A program made the position numbers and the translations under genes. From Ailurus styani (taxonomy: Eukaryota > Chordata > Mammalia > Carnivora > Ailuridae), in the NCBI GenBank assembly GCA_002007465.1, contig LNAC01000008.1, positions 8,772,307-8,836,306 of the forward strand: DNA of 64,000 nucleotides, read 5' to 3'. Under the pieces are notes generated by a model, which saw only the letters and a program-made list of their open reading frames with translations, was not told where the DNA came from and made no database searches. Numbering within the stretch: the first letter of the stretch is position 1; every line of letters begins with the position of its first letter. This document shows, piece after piece, positions 47,013 to 64,000 of this stretch.

Positions 47013-47188
47013 GGGGGTGTCTGAGTGGCCCAGTTGGTTAGGAATCTGCCTTCGGCTCATGTCATGATCCCAGGGTCCTGGGATGGAACCCCATGTCTGT
47101 TTCTCCCTCTCCCTCTGCCTGCTGCTCCCCCAACTTGTGCTGTCTCTCTCTCTCTCTCTCTGTCAAATAAATGAATAAATAAAATCTT

Positions 47189-47193
<5 letters not shown>
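47013..47193 (+). repeat. CAN-SINE (older type)
   Basis: Inserted in the L1 3' end; its tail runs into a CA microsatellite. Confidence 0.92.

Positions 47194-47232
<39 letters not shown>
47194..47232 (+). repeat. (CA)n microsatellite
   Basis: About nineteen CA units directly after the SINE tail, likely grown from it. Confidence 0.95.
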
Positions 47233-47235
<3 letters not shown>

Positions 47236-47395
47236 TATACAACCCAAAGAGTAAACACTATGGACTTCAGTTAATAATAATGTACCAATACTCACTCATC
47301 AACTGTAACAAATATACCATACTAATGAAAGATGAGATGTTAATAATAGGGGAAATTGCGGCTGTAGGGGAGAGAGTAGTCTATGGCAGCTTTTT
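47233..47395 (+). mobile_element. L1 3'-UTR relic, plus
   Basis: 'aacactatggacttcagttaataataatgtacc' and 'caactgtaacaaatataccatactaatg' are old L1 3'-UTR motifs; continues after the next SINE at 47,594-47,666. Confidence 0.7.
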
Positions 47396-47594
47396 TTTTT
47401 TTAAGATTTTGTTTATTTATTTGAGAAAGAGAGAACTAGAGAAAGAGCACAAGCAGGGGGAGCAGCAGAGGGAAAGGAAGAAGCAGACTCTCTGCTGAGC
47501 AGGGAGTAAAATGCAAGGCTCAACCCCAGGACCCTGAGATCATGACCTGAGCCAAAGGCAGCCGGTCAACCAACTGAGCCAGCCAGGCCCCCTA
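47390..47594 (-). repeat. CAN-SINE, minus
   Basis: Reversed tail to head, flanked by ggcagctt / ggagcttt. Confidence 0.92.
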
Positions 47595-47666
47595 GGGGAG
47601 CTTTCTAAACATTCTGCTCAGTCTTTCTATAACTCTAAAACTGCTCTAAAAAATAAAATCAAAAAT

Positions 47667-47838
47667 TTTTAAAGATTTTATTTATTTATTTGACAGAGAG
47701 AGACACAGTGAGAGAGGGAACACCAGCAGGGGGAGTGGGACAGGGAGAAGCAGGCTTTCTCCGCAGAGCAGGGAACCCAGTGTGGGGCTCGATCCCAGGA
47801 CCTGAGCTGAAGGCAGACTGAGCCACCCAGGCGCCCCC
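47667..47838 (-). repeat. CAN-SINE, minus, shortened
   Basis: Lacks part of the tRNA-like head ('atcatgacc' region missing). Confidence 0.9.
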
Positions 47839-48043
47839 AAAATAAAATCAATTAATGAAGAAATAAATCAATAAAATAATTACTAAAAAAGGTGCTTGCT
47901 CCTGAGTCACTGTTCAATAAACACCAACACATCTAATATGGGTAAACCACATGGCACATAGTATAGGCTCAATAAATATCAACTATTTTAAAATATTCTT
48001 CTATTTTTTTATAAAAATGAGTGACTTTAAAAATTAAATATAG

Positions 48044-48260
48044 GGGTACCTGGGTGGTTCAGTCAGTTGAGCATCTGGCTTTGGCTCAAGTCATGATCCT
48101 GGAGACCTGAGATCCAGTCCCATATCAGGCTCCCAGCACAGCAGCACAGCAGGAAGCCTGCTTCTCCCTCTGCCTCTCCCCACTCCCTGGCTTGTGCTCT
48201 CTCTCTCTCACTCATTGTCTCTCTCTCAAATAAATAAATAAAAATCTTTAAAAAAAAAAA
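48044..48260 (+). repeat. CAN-SINE (older type)
   Basis: Head GGTTCAGTCAGTTGAGCATCTGG; carries a duplicated cagcacagcagcacagc. Confidence 0.9.
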
Positions 48261-48261
48261 A

Positions 48262-48500
48262 GAGGGAAAAATGAAATAAGATGAAACCAGAGAGGGAGAC
48301 AAACCATAAGAGACTCTTAATCTCAGGAAACAAACTGAGGGTTGCTGGAGTGGAGAGGGGTGGGAGGGATGGGGTGGCTGGGTGATGGACATTGGGGAGG
48401 GTATGTGCTATGGTGAGCACTGTGAGTTGTGTAAGACTGATGAATCACAGACCTGTACCCCTGAAACAAATAATACATTCTATGCTAAAAAAAAAAAAAG
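48262..48500 (+). mobile_element. Carnivore L1 3' end, 5'-truncated
   Basis: 'caaaccataagagactcttaatctcagg' through 'acctgtacccctgaaacaaataatac' and an A tail; the same 3' end occurs at 54,530-54,715. Confidence 0.8.
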
Positions 48501-48715
48501 AATAGTCGAACTCATAGACAAAAATAGAATGGTGATTAGCAGAGACTGGGGGAAGAGAGAAATGGGGGTTTGTGTTTAATGGGTATAGAGTTTCAGTTTC
48601 ACATTATTAAAAAGCTCTGGAGCTGGTTTGTTTCCTTAATGCCACTGAACTGTACACTTAAAAATGGTTAAAATGGTAATTTTTATGTTGTGTATATTTA
48701 ACCACAAAAAACAAA
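48501..48715 (+). mobile_element. Older L1 3'-end relic, plus
   Basis: 'aatggtgattagcagagactggggga', 'ccactgaactgtacacttaaaaatgg' are old L1 3'-UTR motifs. Confidence 0.7.
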
Positions 48716-48720
48716 AAGAA

Positions 48721-48893
48721 GGGGTGCCTGGGTGGCTCAGGTCATGATCTCAGGGTCCTGGGATCGAGACCTGCATCGGGTTCTCTGCTCAGCAAGGAGC
48801 CTGCTTTCTCCTCTCTCTGCCTGCCTCTCTGCCTACTTGTGATCTCTCTCTATCTCTCAAACAAATAAATAAAATCTTCAAAAAAAAAAGAAA
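48721..48893 (+). repeat. CAN-SINE with head deletion
   Basis: GGTGGCTCAGGTCATGATC: the GTTAAAGCCTCTGCC segment is missing. Confidence 0.9.
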
Positions 48894-48894
48894 A

Positions 48895-49055
48895 GAAAAG
48901 AATAAAATGGATCATTTTAATAAATCAAAACTACGAATTCTGCTCTTCCAAATGCCATCTTTAGTAACTGAAGAAGCAAGACACGAACTGGGAGAAAATA
49001 TTGGCCATGCATATAGCTAACAAAGAACTTGTATGCAGAATATAAAAATAATTCT
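48895..49055 (+). mobile_element. L1 ORF2 fragment, plus
   Basis: 'gaagcaagacacgaactgggagaaaatattggc' is the end of L1 ORF2 sense sequence. Confidence 0.65.
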
Positions 49056-49057
49056 TA

Positions 49058-49468
49058 GGGGTGCATGGGTGGCTCAGTCAGTTAAGTGACCGACTCTTAA
49101 TTTCGGCTNTTTTTTTTTAAAGATTTTATTTATTTATTTGATACAGAGAGAGAGATTACAAGTAGGCAGAGAGGCAGGCAGAGAGAGAGGAGGAAGCAGG
49201 CTCCCTGCGGAGCAGAGAGCCCGATGCGGGCCTCGATCCCAGGACCCTGAGATCATGACCTGAGCCGAAGGCAGGGGCTTTAACCCACTGAGCCACCCAG
49301 GCGCCCAAGTGACCGACTCTTAACTTCGGCTCAGGTCGTGATCTGAGTCCTGGGAATCGAACTCCTGGTCAGGGTCTCCACTCAGCAGGGAGTCTGTTTC
49401 TCTCCCTCTCCCTCTTCCTCTGCCCCTACCCCCTCTCATGTGTGCATGTGTTCTCTCTCTCTCTCTTT
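49058..49468 (+). repeat. Older CAN-SINE split by a younger minus SINE
   Basis: Left part 49,058-49,108, right part 49,332-49,468. The interruption is flanked by a 25-base duplication. Confidence 0.9.
49110..49306 (-). repeat. CAN-SINE (mustelid-type), minus, nested
   Basis: Target duplication of 25 bases at 49,084-49,108 and 49,307-49,331 with one difference; a single N sits at the left junction (49,109). Confidence 0.94.
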
Positions 49469-49657
49469 TTTTTTTAAAGATTTTTATTTGTTTGAGAGAG
49501 ATAGCGAGAGAGCGCACAGGGTAGGGGGAGCAGCAGAGGGAGAGGGAGAAGACTCCCTATTGAGCAGGGAGCCCTACGTGGGGCTCTATGCCAGGATCCT
49601 GAGATCATAACCTGAGCTGAAGGCAGAAGTTTAACTGACCGAGCCACCCAGGCGCCC
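49469..49657 (-). repeat. CAN-SINE, minus
   Basis: Tail to tail with the older split SINE. Confidence 0.92.
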
Positions 49658-49920
49658 AACTTCCTTCTTTTTCTCTATAAAGTAACATTCCTCTCCTTTG
49701 TCCTCTAAACTTGGCTATCATTTTGCCATAGCTTCCAAGTCCCGAATTGCAATTCCTCTGCCTTTCATGAATAAACCCATTTTGCTGGTAAAATAACTGG
49801 CTGCTTTATTTTTAAGGCTGACATCGTGAAATGAGTGACAAACTGTGATTCATCCATTCAGTGGGATACTCTTCAGCAATAGAAAGGAATGAACTATCGA
49901 TAATGAGGCAACATGGATGG
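49658..49920. repeat. LTR-like fragment followed by L1 debris
   Basis: 'catgaataaacccattttgctggtaaaataactggc' resembles an LTR poly(A) region; 'tcatccattcagtgggatactcttcagcaatag' is L1 3' sequence. Confidence 0.4.
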
Positions 49921-50162
49921 CTCCCTAAGACATCACCCAGACAAGCTTGTTGCACCTTAACTCCTCATGCTTCTTCTCACCTCCAAGTTGGGCTCTGCTC
50001 TGAATGAGCACCACTAACGAGTGGAAAGTCTGCTTCCCATGCTGCTCAAAAAGTGATTGAAAATTTGCAACAGTCCCTTTTAAATCCAAATCTAAAGGTC
50101 TCCAGAAAACAACCTGTACAAAGGGACAGGTCTCTGAGGGGCGGAGAGAGCCCAGATTCCGA

Positions 50163-50583
50163 GGTGTGTATTAACTTCCTGAGCTGCCATAGCTTAAAAT
50201 AATAGATATTTATTCTCTCCCAGCTCTGAAGGCCAGAAGTCTTAAATCAAGATGTTGGTAGGCTGTACTCCTTCTAAAGGCTCTGAGAACCCCCTCTTGC
50301 CTCTCTCCTGGCCTCTGATGGCTCCCGCAATCCTTGGTGTCACTTGCCTTGTCGATATGTCAATTTCTGTGTCAATCTCTGCCTCGGTGTCCACATGGCT
50401 TTCTCCCTATGTGTCTGTGTGTCTTCTTTTCTTATAAGGACACAGTCATTGGGTTGAGGGGCATGCCCTAATCCAGGATGACCTTATCTTAATCTAAGTA
50501 TACCTGCTAAGACTCTTCAAATAAGGTCACATTCTGAGGTTCCATGTCTTGAATTTGGGGAGGACCCTATTGAACTGAGTACG
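50163..50583 (-). repeat. MaLR LTR (MLT1 type), antisense
   Basis: Near full length: 'ttaacttcctgagctgccatagc', 'ttttcttataaggacacagtcattggg', 'cttcaaataaggtcacattctgagg'. It lies just beyond the 3' end of SLC5A5. Confidence 0.8.
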
Positions 50584-50939
50584 AGATGCTCCCTTGGGGA
50601 CCCCAGGAGCCACAGCAGGTATGTGGGCAGATGTGAGTGCAGGCAGCTCTCAAGGTCCCAGAGACCCCAAGGGACCAGTTGCAGGGACAGTGTGGAGGCT
50701 GGCAGGGTCCAGGCAGAATGGGCAGTGAGGGGGGGATTCTTCAAGTGCAAATCAGGAGAGGGAAAGAAGTTATGTGTCAGGGAGGGCAGCACAATACATC
50801 CCGAGGTGGCAATTAGCACCTTGCTGTGATGCTTACTCAGGTTTATTCACTCACAGTCTCAGGACAAGAGACAGAGATTCGCACTCAGATTTGACCGAGA
50901 TCTGAGGCTACAGCCAGAATGATTTTTCAGAGTGCACAG

Positions 50940-51766
50940 AACATCAAGCGTCAAAGTCCGTTTATTTGATGTGCATGGATTAAATCTGCATCCAAAGTTA
51001 AGCGCATCCCCAGGACATGGGTTTGCCCACCTGTCTGACTGTCCACCAGTGACATGCTGGCAATAGACCTTCAGCATCATGCAGCTCCCAGGTCTGTCCC
51101 TGCCCAGATTCGACTTGTCGCAACCCCAGGTGGATGAGATACATAGTGTCCAGGCATAAGAGGAAGATCAAAAATGTTATTTCTCCTTTATCCTCCCTTC
51201 TTGTTCCCAAGGTCAGGGGCCATGTGATGTCTGCTGACCCTCGAAAGGGAAGAAAACAGAGGTGGTGAAAGCAGAAGAGCTGGTGTCCCAACTCTCAATG
51301 AATCTCCGGTGTGCTCTGTGACCTTGGTCAAGTTGTTGCCCCTTTCCAGGCCTCAGTTTCCCCATCTGCTAAATGGGGTGCCAGGGGTGGTGCCTGAGGA
51401 CCTCCCAAATCCTTGCTAACATTCTAGAGAAGCGCTGGAGACTTTCTCAGGCCCTAATGTTGGGCTTGGAGTTTTCTCATGTTGTCCAGAAGGGATGCCG
51501 ACATCTTTCTATTGTACATAGACAGAAATCTGGCTTCATTTTGGGGGAACAGGCAAGGATGCAGCATCTAAGACTAGGGACTGACTGGAAGGGGGCTGGA
51601 AAATATGACCTCCCAGAGGCAGGGCTTCACCTCTTTCCATAGGGCAGGGATCCCAAACTCATTTGCATAGGACACAGTCCAGCCAATTGGAGCCCAAGGC
51701 TGTTCTTCTGTGGCCTGGGAGGGCCCACCCTGAGGTTCCATCCCAGGTGGTCAATCCCCTGCTGGC
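50940..51766 (-). other. SLC5A5: SLC5A5 3' UTR (approximate)
   Basis: From the stop codon to the first AATAAA on the minus strand. No AATAAA or ATTAAA occurs between the stop and 50,966. With the exons and the predicted 5' UTR this gives an mRNA of roughly 3.2 kb, in the range known for NIS. A MIR fragment lies at about 51,290-51,400. The end point is inferred. Confidence 0.5.
50961..50966 (-). terminator. SLC5A5: Candidate SLC5A5 poly(A) signal AATAAA
   Basis: First AATAAA downstream of the SLC5A5 stop on the coding strand. A second AATAAA lies at 50,842-50,847 and could serve as an alternative. Confidence 0.5.
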
Positions 51767-63081
<11,315 letters not shown>

Positions 63082-63189
63082 TCAGAACCTGGTGAGAGGA
63101 AATCACCAAACCCCATCCCCAGGCTAAGCCGAGTGGGAGACATTGGGGTTCAGGTCCTAAATGCAGACATACTTGGGGGAGTCTTTGCT

Positions 63190-63335
63190 TGTCACCGCAC
63201 CTCAGTTTCCCCATCTGTAAATGGAGATAAAGTAGTCCCTGCCCGGAGGAATAAATCAAACCTGCATAGTAGGAGCCTGGCACAGAGTAAAGCATTCATT
63301 CATTCATTTATTCATTCATTCGTGTCTTCATTCAT
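63190..63335 (-). repeat. MIR fragment and (CATT)n repeat
   Basis: 'cacctcagtttccccatctgtaaatggagataa' is antisense MIR; a CATT repeat follows at about 63,292-63,323. The remaining DNA to 64,000 shows no gene. Confidence 0.6.
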
Positions 63336-64000
63336 TTGTTGTTTCCTGCGCAGAACACTCATGGAGCGACTGTCCTGTGCCAAGCGTTAAGTGTCTAATA
63401 GAGGTCATGGGGGAGGGACTGTCAGTGACCTCGAATCTGAATAAATGGGGGACCTATGACTCCTTGGGCCCATGACTCCTACATCGCACACACGAGGAGA
63501 CCAAGGTTGCGGACGGGAAGTCCCTTGCAGGGGGTCGTGCCATTGAGGGACCCAGACACTGTCGTCTTGGGGCCCTTTGCTGCTGGTGGACTTGAGAGAC
63601 TTCACCTCTGGAGGTTCTGACCTCTGGGTTCGAGTCCTGACTTAGGGTCCGGAAACTGGATTCCCTCCTCCACAAGCCCGAGGGATCTAGACATCTGCTG
63701 GGTTGAATGTGAGCTCAGGTCCCGGAGTCCTCTCCAAGCCTCTGCCGCCTCCTGGTGGTCTCCGACCGATTCGCGCCACTCCAGTTTGGTCCAGCATCTC
63801 CCATGCACTGCTTCGTGTCCCCTGGACCTCTCCCTCTCCACATGCCCTTCGGGGCCCGCCTGCACACCGGCCCTCCTTCCCCCGCCTTCATTTTTTTCAG
63901 GCCCGGATGTGCTGCACCCTTCTGGAGAATCTGGTGGGAAAGGAGAAATCCTGGAGGGGATCCCCTTCCCAAAAAGCCATGTAAGTGAATATACACGCAA

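Noticed and set aside
24500..50000. tRNA genes at the SINE heads
   Set aside because: The heads derive from tRNA-Lys and keep A/B-box-like sequence, but they lack a foldable tRNA and continue into SINE bodies.
24500..50000. CRISPR-like array of regularly recurring repeats
   Set aside because: The recurring units are dispersed SINEs in both orientations with variable spacing and target duplications in a vertebrate genome.

Overview
The window is carnivore nuclear DNA. Two complete multi-exon protein genes lie on the minus strand, and more than fifty copies of a tRNA-Lys-derived CAN-SINE are scattered through it. Most young copies have the head 'GTTAAAGCCTCTGCC' and a 'TACTTGTGATCTCTC' tail, which I associate from memory with mustelids (ferret, mink, otter group); the species call is an inference. 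Gene order matches human 19p13.11 read in reverse (KCNN1 - CCDC124 - SLC5A5 - RPL18A/JAK3), with KCNN1 expected off the left edge and RPL18A/JAK3 off the right.

Layout. 1-13.4 kb: no coding exon recognised. It holds a promoter-like GC-rich block at the left edge, two CpG islands (about 6.9-7.3 kb and 10.85-11.45 kb), a 400-base pyrimidine-rich tract between 10.45 and 10.85 kb, and old L2, MIR and MaLR repeats. 13.4-23.2 kb: CCDC124, a ribosome-associated coiled-coil protein, with four coding exons (223 aa), a poly(A) signal and a CpG-island promoter interrupted by a 256-base assembly gap. 23.3-50.8 kb: an intergenic interval made almost wholly of transposon debris: about 40 SINEs, several L1 pieces and a decayed class I endogenous retrovirus (5' LTR 31,677-32,711, gag and pol remnants to about 41,160, and two related LTRs at 41.9-43.0 and 43.4-44.0 kb). 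50.9-62.6 kb: SLC5A5, the sodium/iodide symporter, reconstructed here as 15 exons with all splice junctions and phases consistent and a 642-aa product (human 643). 62.2-64 kb: SLC5A5 5' region with a TATA-like AATAAAT box and a GC-rich proximal promoter.

The two genes do not form an operon or pathway. SLC5A5 drives basolateral iodide uptake in thyroid follicular cells; CCDC124 is a housekeeping translation/ribosome factor. I found no novel biological system. The main curiosities are an orphan NRF-1-motif CpG island, nested SINE insertions with clear target duplications, three related retroviral LTRs, and single-N assembly joins flanked by duplicated sequence, one of which looks like a switch between a SINE-bearing and a SINE-free haplotype inside an SLC5A5 intron.
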